A stretch of 64,000 bases of DNA from Scytalidium lignicola (Eukaryota; Ascomycota; Leotiomycetes), in assembly GCA_002812745.2 (NCBI GenBank), contig NCSJ02000008.1, forward strand, positions 1 to 64,000, read 5' to 3'. Below the pieces are notes generated by a model. The model was not told the origin of the DNA. It was given only the letters and a program-made list of their open reading frames with translations, and did no database searches. Below, piece after piece: positions 1 through 12,399 of the stretch; position 1 is the first letter of the stretch, and each line of letters starts with the position of its first letter. The position numbers and the translations under genes are program-made.

Positions 1-219
1 GTCTGACACTCAATATTTCGGTCCCCACATTGTTGTCGGACCAGACCGTAGTCTCACGGTCTGGTCTTAAATTTTAGCTTCAGACCGTAGACCGTACGGT
101 CTGGTCTCAAATTTTAGCTTCAGACCGTGGTCTGTACGGTCTGGACCGTACAGACCACGGTCTCGAAACGGTCCCCACAAAACCCACGGTCTGGTCCGGT
201 CTGGTCCGATCGGCCAGTC
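1..219. mobile_element. Foldback MITE, right part (cut by window start)
   Basis: GC-rich segment built of reiterated CAGACCGT / GGTCTGGTC words, ending in atcggccagtc followed by TA at 220-221. The last 17 bases match the right end of the complete copy at 2,694-3,082 with one difference. The element continues left of the window. It is much less AT-rich than its surroundings, so it has not been mutated like the neighbouring retroelements. It has no coding capacity: the short open frames are by-products of its palindromic structure. Confidence 0.8.
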
Positions 220-222
220 TAA

Positions 223-2691
223 AGCTAAGAATAATATGTGAAAAAGGTTATATAAGAGGAATTTCATTACTGTACAAGGATGATTATATAGAGTTGTTAG
301 CTAATTCAGCTGATAAGGCAATACTGAATAAGACATAAGATTATATTAAAATGGAGGTTCTTGAGGAATTACTTTAAATAGTATTGTTGTAAGGTAATTA
401 TAATTTATTTAGTCTACTATAATTATAGTAATAATTTGTATACGATCAAAAGTAGTAGTAATGCTTAAGGTTAAGCTGAAATCGGTAGTTATATGTAGAT
501 TTTAAGATGAGGTTATGTAGATTTAGCCAAAGCCTTCTTTNAAAAAGAGAAATAATAAGGTCTTAAAATGGAAATAACTTTTATGTTAGTTAAATTAAAC
601 AGTTATAACAAAGTTAAGTATAATAGTTTATAAAAGCCTATTAGCACTCTTGTTAAGTCCATAATATAACTTCTTCTGTATAATGTATCGAGTTCTATAA
701 TTATAATATAACACTAAGTATAATAACCTTGATAACAAGATCATAACATTTAGTTTCTAAAGTCTACTTCTTGTTATGTTAAAGATAAGATACTATTCTT
801 ATAAAAGCTTTTAATAAATTCAAAACAGTTATAATTATATAGGTATAGTATAATAGTATTGTTAAACAACAAAGTATTTAACTAGTCCTTAACACCTTTA
901 TAAGTTGACTATACTAGTATACCTAATCTGTTTAGGTTCNTTTTTCTTAGCAAAATTAGACTAGTAAGTCATAAGGTTTTTTAAGAATTGAATATCATTA
1001 AAAGATAACGTTAATATACTTTGGTTACTAAAGATAGATTAAATCCTAATTCTAAGTTGCCAAAGACAAAAGGTGTCTTAGTTGTATAAGTTGCAATAAG
1101 AGAATAAGATAATGTATAAGTAAAATAATAAATATATATATCCTTAACATAAGCCTTGTATTGCTAGTTAGCAGCTTCTTATGTCTGTTAGCATATGATG
1201 AGGTTGTCAATAAAAGTTATAATAAAAGTATTATACAATAAGAAAGCATTGCTAGGGTAAAGAATAAAAGCTTCAAAGATCTTGTTGTTGAAAAGTCATT
1301 TCAAGTCTTATTAGTATATTAAATTGGCCATTAGAAGGCTATGTCCAAAAAAGAGAATCTCCTCCTCAGAAGTCCATCCAGCTAGCAAAGGAATCTTAGC
1401 TTGTTTGCCTTAAGCAAAGATAATGTTAAGCATAGTAAACAGAACATAATTATCGATATTAAAGGAGAAGGAGATTAAAGTTAAATCTGAATTAAAGTCT
1501 TAAATGTTAATAACCATTATTATTATAATTAAAAGCTTACAAAGCCTTGTAATGTCTTTTATACCTAAAGTCTTTTGAAAGGCAAAGCTTATAGTACAAA
1601 CTTATTAGTATATATTAAAAGAGCTATATTCATTGTCTTATTATATTCTACTTTCCAAGATAGCCTTGTTAAATAACTTATATACTAAAGGAGAAACAAC
1701 AAAAATACCAACTAAGTAAACATTTGCAAATTGTTTAAAGATAATGATATTGTCAGGATTACTACCAAAGGGTATAATATTCACTTTAATCTATTTTAAT
1801 ATTATGATTTAATCTTGTAAACTAAAGTTACCAAATGTAAATCTCTTATAGTTAAGTTCTAACAACGTCAAAAATTTAAGAACAGCTAAGCAATAGTTAA
1901 AGTTGACCAGAATAACACTTTGAGTTATAAAGCTTGTACTATTGTAAAAAGGATTAACTAATGCCTTAAACTAAAAGTTATTACCGTAAATCCAAACTAT
2001 AACAAGGAGCTTGTCGGTAAAATATAGTATACGAATCCACACATTCATTGTTAAGCAATCTTCATCTTAAAGTTTATATATGAGTTGCCTTGAGTAAGAG
2101 CTTTAACATAAGTTTCTGTATTTTATAATTATAATAGTAAATCTTGAATAAGGTATAACCAGGTGTAATAACTTCTAACACAACTTATTAACTAAGAATA
2201 TAACATAAGGAATGCTTAGAAAAGTCATTATACTTGCAAAATCCTGAGAAAAATCATTTATAACACTGTTAACAGTCTTAATACTAGAAGTAATAATAAT
2301 GTTAAAAGAAGGTAAAGTGTAAAAAGTCGTTAAGAGACATTTAATCTACTTTTAATTAAAACTAAAGTTTATAAAAATAATTAAATTAGATTAGTTATCA
2401 CAGAGTACAATATAAAAAAAGTTAAACTCTTAAGTTTATAAGATTAATATATTATTATAAGATTATAATTCAAATCAAACTTTAAACATATAAAACTTAA
2501 CATAAGAAAAGTAGTAGTATACACAAAGTAAAATATATAAACCTAAATCAAATATAAAAGATATTTTATAATTTTTAAAGTTAAAGAAATATATCTTAAA
2601 TAGCTAAGTCTATTATAGTATACTAGTTTATCATCGTGGAAATTAGCCTAAAGGTAATTCCTTTAATCTTTAACCTTAATAGCCTAACAAC
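223..2691. other. AT-rich, RIP-like degraded DNA, no recognisable gene
   Basis: Very AT-rich with stops in all frames. It lies between two MITE copies and is probably old transposon sequence. I could not align it to the integrase or RT parts of the copia relic at 12.4-15.2 kb, so its origin is unresolved. Isolated N characters at 541 and 940 sit beside A or T runs. Confidence 0.6.
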
Positions 2692-2693
2692 TA

Positions 2694-3082
2694 GACTGGC
2701 CGATCGGTCCAGACCGGACCAGACCGTGGGTTTTGTGGGGACCGTTTCGAGACCGTGGTCTGAAGCCAAAATTTTGAGACCAGACCGTACGGTCTACGGT
2801 CTGAAGCTAAAATTTTAAGACCAGACCGTGAGACTACGGTCTGTCGACAACAAATGTGGGGACCGAATATTAGTGTCAGACCGTACAGTCNGNCTGGACC
2901 AGACCGTGGAGACCAGACCGTACGGTCTGACACTAATATTCGGTCCCCACATTTGTTGTCGGACCAGACCATAGTCTCACGGTCTGGTCTCNAAATTTTG
3001 GCTTCAGACCGTACAGACCACGGTCTCGAAACGGTCCCCACAAAACCCACGGTCTGGTCCGGTCTGGACCGATCGGCCAGTC
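2694..3082. mobile_element. Foldback MITE, complete, TA target duplication
   Basis: A 389-bp near-palindrome. It starts gactggccgatcggtcc and ends with the exact reverse complement. TA lies directly outside both ends (2,692-2,693 and 3,083-3,084), the target duplication typical of Tc1/mariner-superfamily elements. The arms are about 190 bp each and meet near 2,885, where two N characters lie at the fold centre. The sequence is largely permutations of CAGACCGT. It has no transposase, so it must be mobilised in trans. It interrupts the RNase H region of a copia relic directly upstream of that relic's conserved SxxKCKKVT block. Confidence 0.88.
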
Positions 3083-3420
3083 TATTAGTCCTTGATCAAG
3101 TGCAAAAAGGTTACTCAGAGTGTTTTAGCCTTTGAACTTTATAGAATAGCTTATGAGTTCGATATAAGAGCTTTTATCAAATCTACCATCGATAAGGCCT
3201 TGAAGATTAACCTCTTATTAACTCTTTGTATAAATTCGAAATCACTTTACAATTACCTTGTCAAGCTAGGAACTATACAAGAAAAGCACTTGATGATCAA
3301 CATGATGTGCTTTTGCCAAGCTTACAAGCAACAAGAGATTATAAAGGTTAAATAGATACAAGGAACTATAAATCCAGCCAATTCCATGACCAAGGAAAAG
3401 TCTTCGAACACTTTAAAGTA
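3083..3420 (+). pseudogene. Ty1/copia RNase H domain relic (copy 1)
   Basis: The frame opening at about 3,098 reads IKCKKVTQSVLAFELY, then a SKSLYNYLVKLG block, then QEKHLMINMMCF. This is the RNase H module at the end of copia polyproteins (usual form KCKRVTRSVLASELY ... DSKSLYDCLVKLGTTQEKRLM). The tail SNTLK and NTNKV follows to about 3,420 with stops. TAG stands where Trp is expected in the HWSS motif just after the MITE, a C-to-T type change on one strand. Copy 2 at 14.8-15.2 kb and copy 3 at 17.3-17.65 kb carry the same module. Confidence 0.85.
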
Positions 3421-3502
3421 ATTGGTAAATACGAATAAAGTGTAATTAGAAGTAGTAGAATAAGTAAAACGTAGAGAAAGTAACAGCAAAGTTTGAGCAA
3501 TA

Positions 3503-3799
3503 GCTTAGAGCTAAGCCTAAATAGGCAATTAACATGTGATCAGGAGAAAACAATGGATTTAAGCTTTTTAAGCTTTTGTACAATAGTTTGGCAATTTTCA
3601 GAATAGTTCTAGTGTTAGTAGACTAGTTATGTATGAATGTAATCAGTCACATGTTAGCTAGTCCTAATTAGGTAGTAGGGAGTTGTAGCCTTAAGCTATA
3701 GCTCTACCCTATTACCTTTACAATCAATCAACTATTAACATAACTAGTATATCACTTATAAAGTGACGTACTATGTGTTATATCAGTAGTATACCAACA
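3503..3799 (+). repeat. Probable 3' LTR of copia copy 1
   Basis: The segment lies just downstream of the RNase H relic and is similar along its length to 15,253-15,543, which follows copia copy 2 in the same relative position. Shared blocks include the aggcaatta word near the start, gctagtcct.attaggta near the middle and a cc(a/g)aca end. The start is approximate because the terminal TG is not preserved. No matching 5' LTR is visible in the window. Confidence 0.65.
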
Positions 3800-6700
3800 G
3801 TTTATAAATAGACTTTACCTTTTATAATTATCTTCAAAGAAAAGAATTATCAACTAGCTTAGTATTACAAATTACTTNAAAAGTTAAAAGCTTAAAACAA
3901 GTGATAATAAATAAATTAACAATCGAATTAGCCTTAAATAACTTTAAAAAATATTTAATTTATTCATTAAGGATAAAATTAAAAGTTAATATCGTATGTT
4001 AGTTTTTAATAGTTATAATAGTTATATAACATTTGAATTTGATCAATATTACACTTAAAACAACATTATTCTATTGTGTATGCTTTTTTTACTTATCTTA
4101 TTTTCTTTAATTACTTGATATGACTTGTTTTTTAATTCTTAAGCGTATATATAATATGCAAATTGAAGGTAAAGTATATAATAGAATTTATTATATCAAC
4201 AAGGAGGATTTTCTGGAGTTATATTTAATTGTACATCAGTAAACTTTTAAATTAACAGTTATTCAGAATAAATTTTTAGTTATTAAATTGATTTTATATG
4301 AATTAGATTATATGTTAGCTAAATTGTACATTTAAGTTGAAAAGACTCTTATATCTTCAAGGAGTACTTATAATAATCCTGAAATATAATAAGTTTTACA
4401 AACACCTTATAACTTTATTTAATTGTATTTGCAATCTTAGTCTATTTAACAATTACTTAGAAAATAGTATAGTCTTTTAACTTTTACAAAAAGAGTTATA
4501 AATCAACTAGTCAAAGAATTCAAAATAATTATACATAAGATAGTATTTATGATTAAAAATATAAAAGTATTACGAACTGAAAACGCTTTAATTCAAGCAA
4601 AGCTATATAAACTTAAAAAGTAATTAGTTCATACAAGTTTATTGAGAGTACAAGAGGCTTAAACATTAGCTTAATTAAGTGTTACAGTACAAAATGCATC
4701 AGAGGTCATTAATCCTTCAATATCCAGATATATTAGATTTGATTAAAAGTATGCTTTAGAGGTGTTAGGCTATTATTGATGTTAAAGGTTACTATACAAA
4801 ATATTAAGAACAGAGCAACAATAGTTTAGTCCATTTTAGTATTAGTTGTGTAGAGTGACAGGGTTGCAAATTATTTATCCAAATTTTGCGATTGAATCCT
4901 AAGCTTCTTAAACTTATTCCTTGAGCTTTGAATATAATTTGTGAATTATTCCCTACTTATTTTGTATATAATCCTTCATCTAATTCCATATTATCTTGAT
5001 TGAATTCAGATCAAAGGAGTTTGCTAGTTATTTAATTACTAAAATCCCTTATCATTTTAACTTTTCCTAAGTTAATTTAATTATATAACATTTTATATTA
5101 TCTTATATTAAAACCAAATCTTTCCCTTATATATAAAAATCAATTATTAAAATTATATACTCTTAATAACTATCTTGATTAATTAAACCTTAATCTTTCT
5201 CTTAAAAGAAGTTTAGTCCTTTGTTATATTTCCTTGAAATACAACCTTAAAACATTTACTCAATTTAATATTATATTTTAAGCTTTATATAATCTTTATA
5301 TAAAGCTTCTTCTTTATATTATATAACCTTAATCTTTTTATACTTTCCTGATTATACTCAAGTTTTATCTGTCCAAAAGATTATAAACTATTAGTCTTCT
5401 GTTCAATTAAGATATTTTATAACTTATTATAAACATTTCTGTACATTGTTTAAACTAAGTTAAAGTTTTTTAAGTACTGATTATCATGAAAACCTTATTA
5501 ATTTAAAAGTTATAATAATAGTATATACTTTGCAATTCTAACTTAAAATTACAAGTATTCTATACTACTTTACATATTTGTTTATTACTAAAGAGTATAC
5601 TTATTCAATTAATAGTTTTCTTTCAAAAGGACTAAGAAATAAACAATGTCCAGATTTAGCTTTTTGAAGAGTAAGACAATAAGTTAAAGTGTATTTAATT
5701 TAACTTGAAATAATATTTAATTAAAGTATAATATCATCTTTAGTCTATTTTCCTTAAAAGAATAAAGTTTAGATTTTAAGTCTTTAATTGTATGTATAAT
5801 CTGCATGCTTGATTTTAAGGGTTAAGACTACTTATGTCTTTTCCTCATCATCAGAGCTCTTAAACAAGGATAAATATAAGTTGTTATAATTCATGTTCAA
5901 TGAAGATAATTATTTAAGATATTGTATAAGGACTATCTTAAGGCAATATAAACAGCTTAATTTATAGTTAGCCTAAAGTTATTATAACAAATGTGCTAGA
6001 ATTAACTAAGGCTGACTAAAACAACAGAGTTGTTAATTATTTATCTTAATATTACATGTTAAGGATTATAGACAGTTAGTCTTAGACAGCGAACTGATGT
6101 TAGGATGCAAGAGGATAAGGTATGTGTATTGTATAAACTAATTCTTGAAGAGTTCTTTTCCCTTTAACAATGTTAATATACAAGTAAACATATAACTTTG
6201 TTACTTTAAGGATGATTAAGCAAATCTCCTCTACTATTATAGTATAACTTTGAGGATCTGCCTTTAAGTTCTTAACATTACCTCCTTCTTTTAAACTCTT
6301 GCCCTCAAGAGTTAATAGTCTTTTATATAAAGTTTTACTAACAAAGAGCTATTAATCCTTTAGTCAAGGGGTATAACCCTTACTTTATTGTATTAAGGAT
6401 ATATCCTTTAAACTATCTTTATTCTTGTAATAAAGTTTTACATTACTCTTTTAGTATATTACTTAGTAAAATTAAAAAGGTTATTAAGTTAAGAAATTTT
6501 AAGGTTTACTTACTTTGTTATAATGTGAAATATTAATAATTTAATAAGGTTCTTTTAATAATATAATAAATAAAGCTTTTAATATTATAATTATTTGTTA
6601 TAATTTGGTGATTTTATTAATGTATATACATGTATAAATATTCTCTTTATACCTTCAACTTCTTATCCTTTTCTCCTTGTTGTCCTTGCTTTTAAACATT

Positions 6701-8538
6701 ATAATATATTACACAATTTATACTTTAATATAAATCCTTATATGTATTTCCNTTTTTATATTATCTACATATTGATTTATTTTATGTTAATAATATTACT
6801 TAACCTTAACATCTTATCTCCTTGTATACTTAGTATAAACTTAAAACTTATTTACCTTTATTATCTTTGTTATATAAAGAGACAGTTAAACATACTAGGA
6901 TTATAATACATAATACATGTAGATAATATAATATATANTATAANAATTATTGTAATTGTTTAAACTTTTATAAATGTTATACAAGAAAAAGAATAACACT
7001 TATAAAGCGAAGAAAACTTTTAATACACTTTTTAAGACTTTTAAAAAGGACTTATCACTTTTATAGTTATTATACTTTTTATAACTGTTCAACATTAAGT
7101 TAACTTTAAAATTTTTAGTTTAATGTACACAAGTTAAGAATTAAACACTTTTTAACTTTTATAACCTTTTAAAACGATTATTAATAATTTTACAGGTTAT
7201 AACAAAATTATAACTTTGATTACAAGCATAACTTATTACTATTACTTTTAACTTAACTTATATATATAAAACATGTCTTTAATATTATTAAAATGTACAT
7301 AAAAGATTAAAAGTATAATAGAGTAACTAATAACTTTAAATACAAGTTAATAATCTTTAAAAGTTATTATGAACAAGTAAAGTTATTAAAAGAATTTTAT
7401 ATTAAAGTGTTCTTTACTATATTAACAAAATTAATAAAAGGCTACTTTATTATTAACAACTTTGTTAAACATACATTTGAAAAAGTATATACTTACTTAT
7501 ACAACTTTTATAAAGAACTTATATATTATCGTCGAATTTATATTGAATAAGAAAGCATAATGTTAACCTTGATTATAATTAGAAATTTTAAGAAAACAAT
7601 ACTTNAAAAACATATAATTGTTTATTAACAAGCTTTAAAAGCTTTAATATAACTTTTAACTAACTTATAAAGCAATTAATATTCTTCATAAGAAGTTAAT
7701 TATTACTTGTTAAAAATCTTCAATGTATAAATATACTATTTTAGACTTACCNAAAAAACTTAAAGCAACTTATTAATAAGTTTCACTTGTTAATCATATT
7801 ATACAAAAAGNAAAAAGAAATAAAAACATAATAGTAAAACTTACTTTACAAATTATTATTATTATACTAATTATAAAACAAGTTAACAATTTAATTTATA
7901 AAGCTTTAAACATATTACTTTACATTCTTAAATGCAAGGAAAATGCTTTATATATNAAAAAAAGAAGGATATTGATCATGAAAACACTTGTAAGAAAAGC
8001 AAAATATAAAGAAAGTACATTTTAAAGTTAAAAATATAAGTAAATTTAACTTTAATGTTTATAATTCTGAATAACATTTCAATGAACAGTTTAAATAATA
8101 TATTACTAATTGTAAAAGAAGTAACTTCAAGGAAGACAAGTTAAACTTTACTTTTAAGACTTTATTTACTTATAATAACTTTGAAACAGACTTTAAGAAA
8201 CTTGACTAACCTGAAATTATATTCTTTATTATAACTATATTCTTTACTTTATATAAAAGTCTTTTAGTAAAATTAACTATATTAATTACTACAGAATTAA
8301 CTAACAATGCNTTTTTTATACTAATTAACAATTAAAATACTAATGACTAAGAATTACTCTTAAAAATTTNAATTCAAAAACCTTCATAATAATTATAACA
8401 GAAGTATACAGTGTAAAAAGCTTAATAAAAGTACAATTTAAAGTAATTTTATAAAATCTTGATTAATACAAAAGTTATAAAACACTTTACAACTGATTAT
8501 AGTCAATTTAAAGTTTTATAGTAAATAGATCAAACTAT
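3800..8538. other. AT-rich degraded DNA, no recognisable gene
   Basis: About 4.7 kb of extremely AT-rich sequence without any open frame of useful length. Local patches near 5.8-6.4 kb are slightly richer in GC, but I recognise no domain there. Presumed retroelement debris. Confidence 0.6.
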
Positions 8539-8751
8539 TGTAGAAGAGGTTTAATAGAGTAGTTAGTAATAATACTAGAAAAGATATATAATTATAAAAT
8601 ATAATATAACTGACTAATCAAAAGGTATAATCTAGTAAAATAAGAAGAAGAAAGTTAATTTATGTTGTAATTGTAAGAATTACATTACATATACTATATA
8701 CAATCAAGTACATGTACTACTCACATGAACATACTGGTTTTCCTTATTATA
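8539..8751. repeat. Left direct repeat (LTR) of the 8.5-11.9 kb element
   Basis: 213 bp, matching 11,720-11,934 with mainly C/T and G/A differences, as expected for RIP of duplicated copies. The outer start is tgtagaag. The inner end is near ttccttattata. Confidence 0.65.
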
Positions 8752-9119
8752 TATGTTTTGAACTTATTATTTAGTCACTTAATTATAATAATAAGCTTAA
8801 ACTTAAAAGGTAAACTAAAGGGTAAACTAAACTAATAATTATATACTTTGAAATCTGACTAATCAAACTACTTAAATTAATCTTTGAATATATTACTAAA
8901 TTATATGTAAATCATTTTAAAATAACTTTTAAATCTATACTTAAAATTGTTCTTAAATATATCCTTGAATTACTCTTAAATCTATCTTCTGAATTTAACT
9001 AATCATATCGATTAAAATCAAGGAATTAACTTATCAAATCTTTTAATTTTGTTATTAGCATTTATACTTTTTGTAATATATATGCTATTAAGGTTGTTAC
9101 TTATATTATATAAATAGTA

Positions 9120-9560
9120 AACTCTTTGTTTTCACTTAATTACAAGATGACTAATTAAGTTTTTTTTATTTATAATTAAGTTTTTTATCGTTTAATTGTA
9201 AAATAACTAATTAAATGTCTTAAGTCTTTATAATCTTTCTTTACTTAATTGTAGAATAGTTAATCAAATCTGTTTTTGTAGTTAAATCTTTCTTTACTTA
9301 ATTATAAAGCAATTAATTAAGTCNTTTTTGTTTATAATCAAATCTCTTTGTAATTACTCAATTATAAGTAACTAATCAAATCTTTAAAATTTATCATTAC
9401 TTATATTATATAAGTAATAAAATTAAGTTTTTCAAATCTTTTTGTAATTACTTGATCGTTGAGTAATTAATTAAATTTCCGTTTATAATTAAGTCTTTCT
9501 TTACTTAATCATAAAGCAGTTAATTCTTTGTCATTATTTAATTGTAAGGTAGTTTTCAAT
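9120..9560. repeat. Imperfect tandem repeat, unit about 55-65 bp
   Basis: Successive units follow the pattern ttacttaattataa, then a taactaat(c/t)aaat word, then tttttgtttataat(c/t)aa, at least six times in 440 bp. Weaker forms of the same words continue across the rest of the LTR-flanked interior up to about 11.6 kb. Confidence 0.6.
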
Positions 9561-11719
9561 AATAATCACTTAAAATCGTCTAACTGACTAATAACGTCGA
9601 AGAATTGTACTAGAACTGTAATATTATATTAGAATTAAAGAGTTATAATAAATTGAATATCTGAAGTTATCTTGAATTATTACTTAAATTGTTATTTGTA
9701 TTGTTTGCATTATTAAGATTATAACCAAATTATATTACTTAAAATTGTAAATTAACTAATAAAATCNAAAAAATCAAAATAATCAAAAAATCCGAAAATA
9801 TACTTGAAAAAATACTTGAAAACTTATATTACTTTTGTCTTTCTTTTATTGTTAAGCTTTTAACTATAACAATNAAAAGCTTTATTCAAACATTTATTCG
9901 ATTATATCTTGATTGTTTCTTTGATTAATTAAATTATTAGAATTGTTAGAATTAACTACTTATATTATTCAAAACTATTAATTAAATTACTGAATCTTTA
10001 ATTTACTTGTTTAAATAACTTGTAATTAATATAAAATTATATTTTTAAAGTGTATTCAAAACTATCAATTTAGTTAAATTCAGCTAATTATATTTTAGCA
10101 AATACAGATTCTGTACAATAAAAGAACTTATATTCAACAATTATATAATATAGTAGAATTACTTTAAACTAACCTCTTAAACTACNTTTTAAGCTTTTGT
10201 TTTCTAATGTCAACTAATGAAATTACTTAAAATTAACTAATTACATTGTATAATCACAAGTTATATTATTCTTTAAGTTAAATAACCTTTAAAATATCTT
10301 AGAAATTGTTTTACTAAACTTAAGAATTAATCAAATTGTTAGAAACCGTTTATAATTGTTAAAATTAATCAATTATATAAAATAATTGATATTGTATATG
10401 TCCTTTATATTATCTCTCTCCTTCAAATTACTTCTTTGAATTGTTTTCAAGTTATATGTTAAATTTGCTTTTAACTAATCAAATAACTCTAAAATCAAAC
10501 ATTCTTTATAAGCTAAATTGTTTTCAATTAAGTTAATCACTTTAATATTATCTTGAATTGCTAACTTAAATTAATCAAAACTGTATTCTTAAAACCATAT
10601 ATATAATTAAGTTACAAGTGATAAACTACTTTAATTGTTTTAATCATAAGTTGAATTACTTAAAACTCATTGAATTACTTAAACTATTAATTAAACATAT
10701 TATCTTTTAAATTTATTTACAATCCTTTTATATGAACAACACTTAACAATATTATAGTTTTAACTAATAAGATCATTTAAAACTATGAAATTAATTAATC
10801 AAATTAAAGTGTTATAATCGTTATTGTTTTTAATATTATTTTTAACTTTCTCTTTTAAATTATATTCTTTAAATCATTATTTTCATTTCTGAATTAACTG
10901 TAAACCATTTATAAATCCTATGTATGAATAATAATTGTTAACTTTACTTTTCTAGTTAATAATATTTCTTAAATTATTAAACTGTCCAATAGAATCAAAT
11001 AATAATAATTGCTTTTATATCTTGAATTATTCTTTAAATTATTGTCTTCTTGTCTATAAGTTTTATACTATTCTGTATTACTTGAATAACTTTTAACNTT
11101 TTTGTCTTTAACTAATAATATTGCTTTAAATTATGTAGTTGACTAATAGAATTGAACATTACTCTTTTGAATCATATTCTTAGAGTTGTCTTTTGAACTT
11201 GTCTTTTGAATTCGAATAATCTCTTGAATTATTAAAATTTTGTAATCTTTAACTAATTATATTACTCTGAACTATTTGTTTGTTTAATTAAATCTTTTAA
11301 AAGTTAATTGTAATCTTTGTCTTTGTTTGTTTGTCTTTTAAAGCTAGTTAAAATTGTCCTCAAAATGTTGTTGAATAAATTGCTTTAACTGCTTTACATC
11401 TTTAACTAATCAAATTGCTTGAATTTGTTAAATTAATTAATAATATTGTAAGATTCTCTACTGATCATTAACTTTAGCATTTGATTATAGTATTATAAGT
11501 CTTTATCTTTGTATTTATTGCTTAACTACTTTTCTAAATTGTAATCTCTTAAATTTTCAACGTCTTCAAGATTATCTACTTCAAAACCTTTAATTCTGAA
11601 CCTTTTATATTAACAATTTCCNTTTTTTTTCTATTATTATATTATACTTTTAGTAATACAATTATAATTTTGTATATATTACTTTAACTAATTAAAACTT
11701 TTCTTATAATAGTTATTAA

Positions 11720-11934
11720 TGTAAAAAAAGTCTAACAAAGTAGTTAGTAATAATATTAGAAAAGATATATATAATTATAGAATATAATATAATTAACTAA
11801 TTAAAAGGTATAGTTTAATAGAATAAGAAGGAGAAAATGAGTTTGTATTGTAATTATAAGAATTATATTATATATACTATGTACAGTCAAGCATATGTAC
11901 TACTCATGTGAATGTACCGGTTTTCCTTACTATA
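11720..11934. repeat. Right direct repeat (LTR) of the 8.5-11.9 kb element
   Basis: 215 bp, partner of 8,539-8,751. It keeps a few C positions (for example accggttttccttac) that are T in the left copy, so the two were degraded independently. Confidence 0.65.
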
Positions 11935-12399
11935 TTATAATACTTAATACTATAATTAAAAGTATAATAATAGTATAATTTGAAATTAAAAGTATAACTT
12001 CGATAAATTCTATATAAATGAATATATTAATTAAACAAATTGAATTTTATGTAATTAAATTAACTATACTTTTCTTATTATGCTTAATGGATATAAACTA
12101 ATTAAGTATATATTTTAACAACTTTACAAATTTATTTGTTATCTTATAAAGAAGTATTCTAGTTATATAACAATTTAACCATAGCTTTCTACTTTAAAAC
12201 ACATCTTTATACACTTTCATTTTTAATTTACTAAAGGAAAACCTTTGTTTTTTTACTAATATAAAACTATAATACTTATACTAATATTTTAACTATTTGT
12301 TAATAATTAAATTGTAATATATATTAAACTGTACAAGTTATAATATCAACAAAAACATATTAGAATACCTTATTAAGTTCTATGCTTATTATTAATGTT

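Larger units (their letters stand above)
8539..11934. mobile_element. LTR-flanked non-coding element with repetitive interior
   Basis: Two direct repeats, 8,539-8,751 and 11,720-11,934, bound about 3.0 kb of interior. The repeats share agtagttagtaataat, then agaaaagatata, then tactactcan, and end (c/t)ggttttcctta. The left one begins tgtagaagagg and the right one tgtaaaaaaag. The interior has no coding frame and is saturated with variants of a motif like aactaatcaaat and gaattacttaaa. The structure fits a non-autonomous LTR element (LARD-like) or a RIP-destroyed autonomous one. No clear target duplication could be fixed. Confidence 0.65.

Noticed and set aside
2691..3135. Open frames of 60-119 codons across the GC-rich island
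   Set aside because: They read the palindromic MITE on both strands and show repeated low-complexity peptides. They are structural by-products.
9120..9560. CRISPR-like array
   Set aside because: The repeats are imperfect, AT-driven and without unique spacers, and the genome is eukaryotic.
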